A DNA stretch of 64,000 nucleotides from Peromyscus leucopus (GCF_004664715.2 NC_051063.1:67193018-67257017), one strand, 5' to 3'. Shown: positions 28,212-40,324, counted from the stretch's first letter. The notes: a model not told the origin generated them from the sequence alone. Numbers and translations are program-made.

Positions 28212-28760
28212 TAAGAGGCTGAGAAATGGCTCAGTCATTAGGCACTAGGATCCAAGCTTCATCCTCAGAACCCATCCAACAAAGGTATGTGTGTGTGATC
28301 CCGGCTCTGTAGAGGTGGGGAACTGGTGAGTTCCTGGGGTACACTGGCCAGCCAGCCTAGCCTACTTGCTGAGCTTCAGGCCAAGTGAGAGATTCTGTAC
28401 CCCCAAAATAAAGGTGGATGTGACTACAGAGAGAGAGAGAGTTCAGTGGTTAAGAGCACTTGCTGCTCTTACAGAGGACCAGGGTTCAATTCCCAGCACC
28501 CACATGGTGGCTCACAACCATCCGTGACTCCAGTTCCATGGGATTCAAACCAACCTTGTCTTCTAACCTTTCCAGGCACCAAATATGCACATGCAAACAG
28601 AAACACTCATACAATGAAGTTTTAAAAAAAAAAAAAGGATAGCATCTGAGAAATAACACCCCAAGGTTGTCCTTTGGCCTCTGCATATGTATACACACAT
28701 GAGCATGAACACCCACACACATGTATGAACATACACCCCCATACACACTAGCACACACAA
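28212..28760 (+). mobile_element. Older tRNA-derived rodent SINE interrupted by a B2
   Basis: Left part (28212-28422) has GCTGAGAAATGGCTCAGTCA and GGCCAGCCAGCCTAGCCTAC. Right part (28638-28760) resumes with TGAGAAATAACACC, AAGGTTGTCCTTTGGCCTCT and an imperfect CA-rich tail. The same family occurs at 45145-45510 (minus) and 59123-59545. Exact subfamily name not assigned. Confidence 0.65.
28423..28637 (+). mobile_element. B2-class SINE nested in an older SINE
   Basis: Contains TTCAGTGGTTAAGAGCACTT, the tRNA B-box GGTTCAATTCC, CACATGGTGGCTCACAACCA and an A tail (28624-28636). It splits the element at 28212-28760 and so is younger. Confidence 0.85.
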
Positions 28761-30313
28761 ACATATAGACACTCTGCAAAATGGGATGGAGACACTGATC
28801 CTTAAACAAAACCTATGCTGTAAGAATGAGAATCTCTGAATCACCCTGTGCACTGATTACCACTTTTCCTCCAAAGAGTCACTGGGGTCTCTGTTTTCTT
28901 GGGGGTCTCCTTCTAAGAGTCTCCAGGGGAAAGACCTGTTTGGGCCTTTGGAAGCCAAGTTCCTTGACCTCAACCTAGAGACTGTCCTCCAAGCTACCCC
29001 ACCCTCTCTGTAAACCAAGAGCCTCTCTGTACTGCAGAATCTTGGACACCATCCTTTGAGGGGCAAAAGACTTTGCTGCCCTTAGAGGTCATGACCAAGA
29101 TCTCTGATCCTAGAGTCCTGGGGCAGGGCTGTGTGTTTGAGATTAGTCACCCATGCAAATGGCCCTTCCTAGTCTTCAGGGACTCCCTCAGTTTTACTAT
29201 CCATGACTCTTGTGTCTCGCCAGGCCTGTCCCCTAGTGCACTTTGGGTATTTTGAGATTTTGGTGGTTTGAACACTGCCTTCCTGGAATTCTGGATAGGA
29301 CTGAGTTTTATCCATTTAAAGTGAATTGTATGGCGTCTAGGGCATAAAGGAACCAAGAGTACAATCTTTCATGAAATTAGAAACTGTCTCTGCTTAGTCT
29401 TGCCCTCTGGGACATTGCAGTGGTGAGGGTCCCTTACCCACAGGCTGCCTGCTCCCATTGGCTGCCCCCAGCTACTTGAAAGCTTCAGCTTTTTAGGCCC
29501 TGGGCAACCCTTGCTGTGTTCTGTAGTCCCAGCTGCTGACATTGTCTCCAGAGACATCTTCTCCGCGTCCCTTGGGCAGTACCCGCTGGGGTCATGTCCC
29601 TCACCCATCTGGTGGGAGCAGGAGGCTTTGGGCCAGTCCTTGCCTTCCGTAGAGTGTCCTTAGAGGACTGTTACCCTCAGGATGAACAAAAGGGACTTGG
29701 AAACTGTCATGGAATACCAGCATCAGCCTGCGATGCTTTCTGTAACTCCATAAGTAGAATTCTATATAATTCCATAATGTAATGATGTTTGTAATTGGAA
29801 TTGATGCTGCTCTTGTACACAGGCCTCTATGACTGCACCTGCTGCCTCCTCTAGCTGGCCTCAGGCACCAGCTGCACAATGGGGGGTGGGGTAACTTCTG
29901 GAAGTCCCTCTCCCCATAGTGGCATGGTGGTGGTGGAGGAGGGGCCGTTAGTGCTTAAGAGACACTCTGGGATCTGCTTTTTATGAAACTCCTTGTCTGT
30001 GTTGCCTGTGGTCGAGCGTGAGCCTTCTTGATATCCCGGCCTCTCTCTACTCATCTGCTCACATACTACATCCTTTGCTCTGTCCAGCTTGTCCATTGCC
30101 ACACCGTAGTGTGGCAGCAGGCCAGACTCTGGTTGGATGGTCCCAGTCCATGTCCATGCTGGGCAGAGTAAGACCTGTGGTGTGGGTCAGGCTGGCCCCA
30201 GACATGGCTGCACTGATAAACTGCTTTCCATTGGCAGGGTTGATTAGGAAGGATGGCCTTCTGGATGATTAGCTATAGCCCAGAAACATTACTCCATGAT
30301 GCTCATCAGCTGT
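28760..30313 (+). other. Intron 6 segment, nothing recognised
   Basis: Single-copy DNA with no supported gene or transposon. Confidence 0.4.
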
Positions 30314-30355
30314 GCCTTACCCAGCATGCTCAGCGCCTTACCCAGCATGCTCAGC
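30314..30355 (+). repeat. Perfect 21-bp tandem duplication
   Basis: GCCTTACCCAGCATGCTCAGC occurs twice head to tail (30314-30334, 30335-30355) with no mismatch. Confidence 0.95.
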
Positions 30356-30359
30356 CTCA

Positions 30360-30960
30360 CTTATTGATAGGTACCAAGTTGTGAGGCCAATTCCTAGGAG
30401 GACTGGGCCAAAACAGACATGGGGAGCTGCTGTGCCTTCAAAGAGGCCCCTGTTCAGTGGAAGCCTGTAGGGTACATGACTTAGAGCTGTGAGCTTATGG
30501 CTGACTTTTTCTGATAAGCATGTTTCATGCAGTACTTGGGACACTGGGACATGTTTATCCTAAAATGTCAGTCTTTGTTTATTTGGTTAGATTATTCCCA
30601 GGCACAAAGCAAGCCCTGCTGATCCAGAGCACTCTGGAGTGTTCCAAGGTAGTCCAGAAAGTGCTAGAATATCTCACTGGCTCAGTTTTGCACAGACAGT
30701 GGATTTGGACATCTTTGAGGGCTGACCTGTATCTGCATGTTCTGCTAACTTTGGATCTGTTCATGGGAGGAACACCTGAGATCTAAATGTGGAAATTCTG
30801 CCTTGGTTACATGACAGCTGGCCTGGTGCCCGTGGAGTGTTCATTTTTTTTTTTTCAGTCTGCAGGATTCTCCTCTCCCAACTGGAGCAGCGGGATCACA
30901 TGAAGGAATGGAAACGAGGGGGAGGGAACGTTGAACTTAGACACTCCCAGCCCCACCGCT
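30360..30960 (+). other. Intron 6 segment, nothing recognised
   Basis: Single-copy DNA. A 13-base T run lies near 30,846-30,858. Confidence 0.4.
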
Positions 30961-30974
30961 AAAGCAGGCAGCTT

Positions 30975-31035
30975 AATAGTATGCAAATGAGCTAATACTC
31001 AATAATCACTCAGAGTGACTCATTTGCATTTGGCC
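30975..31035. promoter_or_regulatory. Ebf3: Paired inverted octamers with AP-1 site
   Basis: ATGCAAATGAG (30981-30991) and its exact reverse complement CTCATTTGCAT (31019-31029) frame a 27-bp core. A consensus AP-1 site TGACTCA (31016-31022) overlaps the second arm. Two perfect POU octamers in mirrored orientation are very unlikely by chance. Enhancer function is inferred. Confidence 0.5.
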
Positions 31036-31039
31036 CTGA

Positions 31040-32330
31040 GATGAGACTGCAGATAGGGTGGTGGGGGGAGAACCCACCAGAAAGAGCACCCAGAGGTCCC
31101 TGTGCTCTGTGAAGACATCACCTAGAGATGCTGGTGTTTGATGAGCTCCTGTTTGGACAGGGGCATTATAAGCTCACAGAATCACATCCCATCTTAGACT
31201 GGGCTCCCTCAGTACTTCCCACTCCCTGCCCCTGGACTCTCAGCAAGAGTGAGACGGGGGGGGGGGGCTTGTTCTGAGTCTATGAACAGATACAGGGAAA
31301 GGGCATCTCTACTTGGAACTGGGGAAGACTGCTGGGGACTTGGAGTGTGGAAGAGGGACAATGAGGGAGTGAGCAGAGGTTAAACACAGGGACTGTACAA
31401 AAGCTCTGATGTCTGGGACGAGATTGCCTGACAATGTTCAGGATGCCCCCAGTTCAACTTGAATTTCCTGTAAGCCATGAGTGACTTTAAAGACTGTATT
31501 TCACTCAATAATTGAGACATATGTATCATAAAATCATAGTTATTGCTTAGCAGAAATTCAAATTTAGCTGGGTATCTGCATTTTATTCACCAAATCTGGT
31601 AAGCCCAGTGTGTCAGGGCATAGAAGCTGAGGGCCTTGGTCTGTGCCCCCCGGTGAGCTGTGGTTGGATTCATGGAGCCGCTTAGAAGGAAGTTGAGTGG
31701 GGATGAGGGCTGAGAAGAGATGGGAGGGGCAGAGCATGCTGAGAACACTGGTACCCGGGCAGTCCAGCAGAGGCCAGATGGTTGGCACTGTGGGGTGAGG
31801 GGGCTCTAGGGAGGAGATAAAAGGGGTGTGCTCATCTTTTCATGCCTATTCCGACACAGGACGGAGGAGGAGACTCAGAGGTGCCACAGCCCACCCTGAG
31901 GCTGCCGGGGCAGGGAGTAGGGTCCCTACTTAGCTCAAGGTCCATTTGAGGTGTGAAGACTTGGAGGCCTTCGGGATCCTCTTTCCTTCTCATGTGGTTG
32001 AAGCAATTACTTCAACTCTCTGCTCTAGCCCCCAAATGCTGTGGATATGGCTGTACAGGATGCTTGCAGCCTTCAGATATTTCTAAGCACTGCTGGTGTG
32101 GGCAACCCACAATGCTCTTCAGCTCTTCTTTATAACGGGAGCCTCCTGGCTCTGTCACCTGATGCCAGGTCATCTGCCTGAACCCTCCGCCAGGCCTTCC
32201 TCAGCAGCCCTGTCTACAGCCTCTGTTTAAGAGGGGGCTGACTACGGACTTAGTTTGTGGACCTGGCTGTCCGTGTGTGCGCCCCTATGCACACGTGCAT
32301 ATTTGTGCTTGTACTCAGAAGTGGCTGTAG
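31040..32330 (+). other. Intron 6 segment, nothing recognised; 12-base G run
   Basis: Single-copy DNA. A homopolymer of 12 G lies at 31256-31267. No gene supported. Confidence 0.4.
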
Positions 32331-32334
32331 GGAG

Positions 32335-33010
32335 CAGGATAATGATCACTATGGCAAAATCCGGCCTCACCTCCCCCGCACCCATGAGTCAGGCTGATTC
32401 TAAGCGAATGAGATTTTAATCACCTGTCACCTCCGCCTGCACTTTCTCTATATTTATGATAATTTTTTTGGTCTTTTTATTGAAATCAGTGTTGACTGAA
32501 TCAAGTAATCCTGATTAGCAATCTCACTGTACCCAGTCAAGAGTGAAATGCAGCCCAGCCCCGATGGCACACCAAGCATTCTGAAATGGAGGGGGAAAAA
32601 AAAAAAGAAAAGAAGGAAATAGATGAAGTTTGTTTGTCTTGGTTAGAAGTGATGGTCGGGTGCTTGAGGACAGTGGCTGTGTTTAACTGGCTGGCTTGGC
32701 TTCCTCTTGGTAACATCATGGCGTGATAATCCACTCAGAGGGCCCTTTTACATCATGGTGCTGGATGAGTCTCTGCTGACTTGTTTCAGTTTGTTTGAGG
32801 GGGGCGGTGTTTGAAATTGAAATTTGCAACAAGAACAACAGCAAATTATGTGGCAGGAAGTGTTTTTCCTGAGAGGTGTCACAGCAATGCTGGAGAGCTG
32901 GTTCTTCACGGCCCTGCTCACTGTAAGGCCTTTGGAAATGGTGACATATTGATCTTTCAGGCAATGGAATAAACTGTGAAGGCGACAGATAAACACAGCT
33001 GTGAGAGTAG
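32335..33010. promoter_or_regulatory. Candidate conserved elements (two blocks)
   Basis: 32335-32540 carries TTTTAATCACCTGTCACC (homeodomain plus CACCTG E-box) and TGAATCAAGTAATCCTGATT. 32720-33010 is a second repeat-free block with AAATTGAAATTTGC and ACAAGAACAACAG motifs. A short A-rich tract separates them. Conservation not tested. Confidence 0.33.
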
Positions 33011-36000
33011 CCCTCGTGTTCTTCTGAGAGCAGCCATCGATCTCCGAGTGGCGCTATCAGATCTGTGGCAGCTCTGGTGTGGGGAGGAGCATCTCTCTTC
33101 CCCACGACAAGCCAGGGACCCTGGTGGCCTTGTTCAGGCAGAGGCCGACTGTGGGCCAGGGGATGAAGCTTGGGGCTCGTCCCCCAATCTATGGGCCTTT
33201 CTTCTTGCATTTTCCCTCTCCAGTGCTTGAAGTGAAGCCTGAGTTATCCACTAAGGCCTGTCTGTGTCTTAGTGTCTTCCTTAAGAAAGCTCCAGTAATG
33301 CCCTCTGCTTTGGAGAGATGGCTTAGGAAGTCAGAGGACTTCCCAGCGTGTGGAGCACTCCTGCCCACATTCCACAGTGTTTCACCTCTGACCCTCCGGC
33401 TCTAGTAAATGCTGGTCCCGCATTGTCTTAGCACCCGGAGAAAGGGGCAGAGCTCTCTCTTCTCCCATGGATGGCTGGGCATGGCCTGTTGTCGTACATC
33501 CTGGGGGTCATAAGGGTCTCTGTGGCCTTGCCCGGGGTCAGCATGAAGAGGATACAAGAGGTCAGGAGCTGTGGTCACTATTGTAGAAGCAATAGAATGT
33601 ACCCTGCCCGCTTTGAACAAGTCAGAGGACTCAAACTGGTTCTGTCACCAAAGGTGGGGGTGCAGGAAGGGAATGGCTCCACTTAGAACTGTTCATGGAT
33701 GTTGGATCAGAACCTGGTCCTGTCTGGCAGGAAGTTCACTTTGCAGACCTAGATGGTGAAGTCTACAGTTGACAGGGCACACTTAGGAGCCCAGTTTTCA
33801 AAATGGAGATCTGATTGGAATGACTCCTTTCAGGGCACATGGTTACATTGTGATTGGTGTCCTATGTCCTTCAGGAACTGTGGCATGCCTGGCAGAGCCT
33901 CATGGTAGCATTCAGACCCTCACCTGATCTTGTGTATAACACCACATGTACCTGGATCCAGAAGATGCCTTGGTTGTTCCCACAGTGACCTCACATTCAA
34001 AGTATCCCCAAGACAACAGGGTCCCCATAGTTCTTCTGTGGGCTCAGATGTTTATGACATCTTAACAGCAATGCTTTTTCTTCTGGTGGACCAAACGCAG
34101 TGCCCTCAAGTTAAAATGCAAAGCCCCAAACTCTGTGTACTTGTACGTTTTAAGGAGACTTGTTGAATGGTGTAACAGCTTTGTGTCCCTTACAGTGCCC
34201 AGTGTAAGGCTTGGTGCCTTTCTCACAGTGGGTCTGGTGTCCACCACACAGTCATGCTGCTGATTTGAATCTCTGCTTCGGATTCAATTCCCACCTTGCT
34301 GCCATTAGCAGCTCATCAGCAAGTCCCCACACTGTATTATTAAGCAGGGTCCTCACCTACAAATGTTTACATAGGCCTGAACATGTCTATCATCTCCCTT
34401 CCATCCTGGCAGAGTGTGCACCAAACAGGGTCCTTAAGGGACGGACCTCCTCTTTCTGATGTCCCTGGGCACAACATGAGGGACCCTTTGTTCAGACCCT
34501 GCTAGGGAAGGCGCTGGTGGCCCACAGCACTAATTCCTTTATTAGTTGCATTCTAATTCTGCAAGATGTAAAAGATGCAAATAAAAAATGAAAATAAATC
34601 AAAACCAGCAAGAGACACAGAAAAGGCCACAGAAGAGATCAGCAATTACCTGAGGTTGAAGAGAAGAGGGTTGCTGAAGACAACCGTGGCTGTGAGGTCT
34701 AAGCAGCGAGCATTACCGTGATTCTTGGGGTGAAGGAGAAGAAAGAGGACTCGATCCCAGGAGAAGAGGCAAAGGCCTCCTCTGAAACCTCCCACATCGA
34801 CTCAGGTTCCAGCGAGGACTTTCTGAAAGACCAGTAGCCATGTTTTGTCCATGAAAGAGCAGTGATGTGAGTTAAGAAGGGTGGTCTTGCAGAAGTTAGA
34901 AAGGAAGCTGTTGGACAACCCGGAAGTATTCTCATTACATGTAATTAGGTGGAAAGGATAGACAAATGTGTGCACTGTGGGCTCCAGCTTTTGTTAAAAA
35001 GGTAGAAAAGGGACAGCAAACAGAGAATCCAAGTAGCATGGTGGCTGGCTACAGTGGTGAGGTCGTAGGTCAGTTTCACTGTCAGGTGTTTTCAGGAAGT
35101 TTCTGGGCCAGAAGACATCACCATTCTTGTGGCTTACTGTTCTCACTGCCTGCCATTTCAGTGACTCAGCATGTCACGTGTGAGCTAGGGTTGTGAGAGA
35201 GCCCTCTGCCTCTGCCTTGGCCTCACTGCTGTCCTGGGCCGGGACAGCATTAGTTCGCAGACAGGCTGGTGTTGCTCTGGTGGGAATGTTTCCTCTGGTT
35301 CTCTCTCTATTTCTGGTCCCAGAGATGATGGGAGTCTAGAGAAGCTGGCACGATGGAGCCTTGGGCTGCACATCTCAAGGTGTCTAAAGGCACGTGATCA
35401 TGTGCGAACGATGGTGTGAAAACAGAACTCACAGCACTGCTATGTGCTCCCCCGCACCCCTCCCCCCCGCAGGCCACATCCCTCCTCAGCCACTGCCCGT
35501 AGTGGGTAGCCTACACACAGACGTAGGATGGCCCAGGATGGCCTCTCTATCTCAGATTTTACTAATCAGGCCAGGGCCTACTTGGCAAATGGAGTAGGTG
35601 ATGTCCTCAAGTGTCAGAGGGGATGTGTTGGACCAGAACACATAGAGAACAGAGAGATGGAAGCTACAGAGAGATACTGGATCTCCAGGTACTGGAGATA
35701 CCAGCTCATGGAAGGCCCCGTCAGCATGGGCAAGGGGGTTGCCAGACAAGAGCGAAGAGCTCCTGTCATCACCTGAGGGTGGCCCTGGAAGTACCTCTGT
35801 GGTCCTTCCGGCAGATCCATGGGAAGATGCAGGAGGGAGGACCTTGGCTTCTCAGCTTCCCGTGCTGTGTCCCTTATAAAGGGAGGTGGTGCTTTGGTGG
35901 ACAGAAATCGCAGGAAGACTGCTCTGCCGATCTAACTTCATAGCATTACAGGGAACCGAGAACTTTCGTTCACTTAATGAACTTAGAAATACATTGGTTC

Positions 36001-36030
36001 CACTTTCCACTTGAAAAATTTATAAAGCCA
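33010..36030 (+). other. Intron 6 segment, nothing recognised
   Basis: Single-copy DNA with no supported gene or transposon. 34,545-34,620 is A-rich. Confidence 0.4.
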
Positions 36031-36202
36031 GGGCCAGCAAGATGGCTCAGCAGGTAAAAACACTTTCCACGAAGCCTGACAACTGAGTTCAACCTGGGAA
36101 GGAGAGACCCAGTTCCTTCAAGTTGTCCTCTGATCTCCACACATGCAGTGCCCCACCCTCTTTTTCTGTCTCTCTCACTAAAGGAAAAATGAGCAAATAA
36201 AG
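36031..36202 (+). mobile_element. B3-class SINE
   Basis: GGGCCAGCAAGATGGCTCAG, AAGCCTGACAACTGAGTTCA, GGAAGGAGAGACCCAG and CAAGTTGTCCTCTGATCTCC match the rodent tRNA-derived B3 family along its length. Diverged, so old. Confidence 0.75.
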
Positions 36203-36380
36203 GTTTTTTTTTTTTTTTAAATTTATTTTTTGGTTTTTTCGAGACAGGGTTTCTGTGCGTAGCTTTGTACCTTTCCTGGAACTCGCTTTGTAGACCAGGC
36301 TGGCCTCGAACTCACAGAGATCTGCCTGCCTCCGCCTCCTGAGTGCTGGGATTAAAGGCATGCGCCACCACCACCCAGCT
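36203..36380 (-). mobile_element. B1 SINE (cricetid-type 3' half)
   Basis: Poly-T (36203-36240), then GAGACAGGGTTTCTGTGCGT through GATTAAAGGCATGCGCCACC. Read on the minus strand the 3' half is CCAGGAAAGGTACAAAGCTA, the form seen in hamster- and vole-type B1 rather than in mouse. It abuts the 3' end of the B3, as if inserted into its tail. Confidence 0.9.
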
Positions 36381-36384
36381 GTTT

Positions 36385-37880
36385 TTTTGTTTTTTAAGTC
36401 TTGAAGCCGGAGTAGCTGATCTATGATTTGTTTGGCATCAGTTTGACCCCTGAGAGAATCGCTGCGTGCAGGAAGCCGCTGTTGTAGAGCACAGTTGGTT
36501 GGGACAGTTCTCAGATAATGATAATCTGAACTTGCTGTCCTTGGCCAATCAAGCTTCATTAACATGCTCCTGGGTGCCTCTTTTCTTTGGTGATACTCCC
36601 TAAGGCTCAGTGATCCATGGACTGTGTGTGTGTGTGGGGGGGTGCTTTGGGGCTTCTGCCTCCTCAGAACTAAGAGAAGTCCTTCCCCTGGTGCCTCAGT
36701 GGATTCCTGTATCCCTCTCAGAACTCAGATCAACAGCCAGTGGCCTCCATGCAGCAGACGGGCCGTGATGTCTGCTCTGTGTCTTCATCTTGACCATCAC
36801 TCGTTCACCCACCTCCTGGAATAAGATGCCTTCTACAGCCAACGTGCTCTGGCTGTTTTCTTAAGCATCCTACTTTTTTTCCCCTTTCATATTGGTTCAC
36901 ACAGCCTCCTTGGGGGAAGTGTGGGCCCATTTTTTTCTCTCATTTATCCGATACCTTTCTTGGTCCTGTGAGTGAAGATGTCTAGCCTGTGCTTGACGGC
37001 CATGCCTAGTGGTCTTTGTTCAGCCTCTTCCCTGGAGATCTAGCCTCAGGTTGTGTTCATCCCTCTAGGTCTGGGATCTTTCTGGCGAGCTTCAGGGCTC
37101 TGCTGTGTTCAACTGAGTGGTCTGTGAACTTGAATGATACTAGGAAGCCATTCTGGGGTCTGGGTGCCACCTTTTCATCTTTACACGTCCAAGCTTCATC
37201 CATGTTGAAAGCCTCTACTGACCTTTGGTGCCTTCACCCTTACCCAAGCCTGATTGTACATGTGGCTATGTGTCCTGTCCCTCTGTACCCCCTGCTTCTG
37301 TGGTCACCTTCCCAGTTGAGGTACACACTCTGATGGCAGATGCCAGAGTCTTACTTCCATATCCTTGCTTTGCTCCACATGGGGCTTGACCTGGCCAGAG
37401 CTCCTCATCACCGTGAAGAAATGAATGAGTGAATGAATTAATGAACAAACAAACAGATGCAGCATCCAAGGACACAGGAAGTCATCTTTGTGCAGATTTG
37501 AAGGCAACTTCATTCTCCCAGCAGTATCTTCATCCTTTGGAGGTCTCCAGAGACCCAATGTCACCAATGGTACCCCTACTGTTTTTTGTCAAAACGTTTT
37601 AATTGCTGTTAACACAAATTCCAGGTCCACCCTAAAATGTCCATCAATGGTTTAGGATCGAAGCACGGGCTGCTTTCCTTAAATACCTGAACTCATAAAG
37701 GGGATGCACGTGGGCGGAGAGCTGTTGCCTGGTGGAACGGGATTTGCCTTCTGGAAACATCTGTCCTGAAGGTGGTGGGAACACGGCTTTTGTTTTAATT
37801 TTTTTCCCAGCTGTTTCTGATAGAGTGCAGTACAGGGCACGTGAGCGTGGCCATTAGCTGGTGAGCATGCATTCAGTGTG
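36385..37880 (+). other. Intron 6 segment, nothing recognised
   Basis: Single-copy DNA. A short (TG)n plus G run lies at 36623-36643. No gene supported. The last 100-300 bp may already belong to the L1 3' end. Confidence 0.4.
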
Positions 37881-38639
37881 AGGCACACTTGAATTTGCCC
37901 TTTGCCAGCACTGCCCTCAGAGCTCTTTCCAGCTGGTCAAAGTGGAACTGTCTCCACCAAACACTGGCTCCTCACCTGTGCCCCAGCTCTGGGCAGCCCC
38001 AACCACAGTTTTGTCTCTGTGAATTTGTCAACTCTAGGGACTTCCTGTGAGGGGAGCCAGATAGCAATTTGTGTCCTTAAGCTTCTTTCCTGTGGAAGCA
38101 TATGTCAGAAAGTCTTTTTTGGCATGGCCAAACAGTACTCTATTGCCTGGGTATACCAGACCCCACTTGCCCAGGCAGCCAGTGGCCCAACCTCTGGCTG
38201 TTGTGAATAATCCCGAAGTGGACATAGTTGCAGTGATGCTCCGAACTCCTCCTTTAATGCTTTTGTGCACAGATGCAGAAGTTCAATGGCTGGAACAGGT
38301 GGCAATCTCATTTTTAATTATTTGAAGAGTTGCCATACTGTTTTTCACCGTGGCCACATTGGGCTTTTTGTTCCCACCAACAATGTCCAGGGACTCTAGT
38401 TGTTCTGAATCCTCACTCATGTTTTTGTTTTTGACAATAGCCATTCTGACAGGTAGGAAGTTGTATCTCATTGGATTTTTGATTGGTGTTTCCTAGAGTT
38501 TAGTGATGGCCAGTAGTTTTCATGTGCTCATTGGTCATGCATGTATGTCGTTAGGAGAAATGTTTGGTCGGGTCTTTCTATCCCATTTTCTTTCTTTCTT
38601 CCTTCCCTCCCTCCCTTCTTCTCTTCCCTCCATGTCTTC

Positions 38640-38763
38640 AAAATGAAATACAGGGTCTCACTATGTAGCCCTGGCTGGCCTAGAACTCACTATGTAGTCC
38701 AGGCTGGCATGGAACGCATACAGATCTACCTGTCTCTACCTTCCAGCTGCTGAAATTAAAGAT
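38640..38763 (-). mobile_element. Old B1-family SINE within the L1
   Basis: CAGGGTCTCACTATGTAGCC, GGCTGGCCTAGAACTCACTA and TGTAGTCCAGGCTGGC are a B1 body in reverse, diverged and with an internal duplication of the GTAG..GGCTGG segment. L1 sequence resumes on both sides. Confidence 0.7.
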
Positions 38764-38894
38764 TTGTCTCATTTTCAGTGGTCTTGCTTTGTTGTGGTTG
38801 AACAACATGAATTCTTTGTATACTTTAGTTATGAATCTCTTCCCAGATAAAATATTTCCCTCCATTCCTTGGGCTGCCTTTGTCTTCTGTGGGC

Positions 38895-39280
38895 AGTGGC
38901 TTAGTTTGGATGAGTGAGTCCTGGAGGTGCATGTGCTGAAAGTTTGATGCCCCAGAATGATGCTGAGGGGGAGGTGGTGGCATTGTTGGGAGGTGGAGCC
39001 TAATGGAGGGGGGTCCTTTGGTCATCCAGAGCAAGCCTTTCAAAGGGACAGTGGAACCTTAGTCTCTCTGGCTACTTCTGCTTCTTGGCTCGTGATGTGA
39101 GTCTTTGCTCCATCCACCCCTGCTGTGATATGCTTCTACCACCAGAACCCCAAATACTTTGTTGCCAAACTGGGGGTGGGAACCTTCAGAACTGTGAGCC
39201 AAAACAAACCTTCTTTTTTTATAAGTTAGTAGCCTCAAACATTTCATTTTAGTCCCATGAAATTAACTAATGTAAGAGTG
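38895..39280 (+). mobile_element. MaLR-type LTR within the L1
   Basis: TTAGTTTGGATGAGTGAGTC, GGCATTGTTGGGAGGTGGAGC, AACTGTGAGCCAAAACAAAC and AGCCTCAAACATTTCATTT follow the order of MaLR LTRs (ORR1/MT/MST kin). L1 sequence flanks it, so it inserted after the L1. Confidence 0.6.
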
Positions 39281-39718
39281 TGTCTCGATGTTGACCATTC
39301 AGAAATCTTCATGAACCTCAGTGTTTTTCTCTTACTGTCTCAGCCTTTGAAGTCATAGCCAAGAAACCATCACTGATATCATCATCCTGAAACTCTAACC
39401 CTATGTTTTCCTTTAAGAGCTGTGCTGTGGCAGATCTTTCATCTAAACTTTTGGTCTACCTTGAGTTAGGCTTTGTGTGTGCTGTTCTCAGGTGTGAACA
39501 TCTAGTTTTCCTACAACACTCATGAAAAGATGCCCTTTCCCCTCAAGTAGTCTTCCTACCCCTATTGAAATCACTTGAGCACTGGGTGAGGGGCTCTCTT
39601 TCTATCTCACTGGCCTGCAATCTGTCCTTATGATTGCTGTGGTATGATAGTAAGTTCTGGGACCAGGGAGGGTGAGCCCTTCTCTAGTGTTGTTCCTTTT
39701 GAAGATGACTTTTATGAT

Positions 39719-39720
<2 letters not shown>

Positions 39721-39759
<39 letters not shown>
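39721..39759 (+). repeat. (GT)19 microsatellite
   Basis: Pure GT repeat of 39 bases, placed at the right edge of the recognisable L1 fragment. Confidence 0.97.
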
Positions 39760-39760
<1 letters not shown>

Positions 39761-39955
39761 ATCTCTGCTCAGTGTTGGTCCCCACAAACACGGGTCTGGG
39801 AAAAAGGAGTAGGCCATGTGCTGCTGAGCAGTTCCTCCATGAGATCACTAGAAGAGAGGAAAGAGCACATGGCCGACGGGCTGTGGTTGTGTTTGGGAGG
39901 AGCTTTCATAGGAAGTGCATCCTTAGGTTGCCATCCTCTTCCTAGGTTCAGCAGG

Positions 39956-40324
39956 TGTCTTAGTTAGGGTTTCTATTGCTGTGAACAGACACCATGACCA
40001 CAGCAACTCTTACAAAGGAAAACATTTAGTTCTGGTGGCTCACTTAACAGTTTGGAGGTTCAGTCTGTTTTCGCTATGGTGGGAAATGGCGGCATGCAAG
40101 CAGGCATGGTGCTGGAGAAATAGCTGAGTCCTTCTTGTAGGTCCTACATCTTGCAGGCAACAGGAAGTGGTCTCCAACCCTGGGCAGTACCTGGAGCATA
40201 TATGGCATCTCAAAGCCTACCTCCATAGTGACACACTTCCTCCAAGACCACACCCACTCCAACAAGGCTACATTTCTTAAGAGTGCCACTCCCTTTGGGG
40301 GCCATTTTCTTTCAAACCATCACA
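39956..40324 (-). mobile_element. Solo MaLR LTR (ORR1/MT class)
   Basis: Begins TGTCTTAGTTAGGGTTTCTA and ends TTTCAAACCATCACA, the reverse of ORR1/MT LTRs. Internal landmarks GAACAGACACCATGACCA, GGAGGTTCAGTC and AGTGACACACTTCCTCCAA are present in order. No internal retroviral region, so a solo LTR. It is noncoding. Confidence 0.8.

Larger units (their letters stand above)
37880..39720 (-). mobile_element. Ancient L1 (L1M-type) 3' fragment with nested insertions
   Basis: Stretches read as the reverse of the old mammalian L1 3' end: TTGTGAATAATCCCGAAGTG, GAAGAGTTGCCATACTGTTT, TTGTATCTCATTGGATTTTT, GTTTTCATGTGCTCATTGG, then after a B1-like insertion ATAAAATATTTCCCTCCATT, and after an LTR insertion ATAGCCAAGAAACCATCACTG. 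Highly diverged and without open reading frames. The fragment shows three time layers of insertion. Confidence 0.65.
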
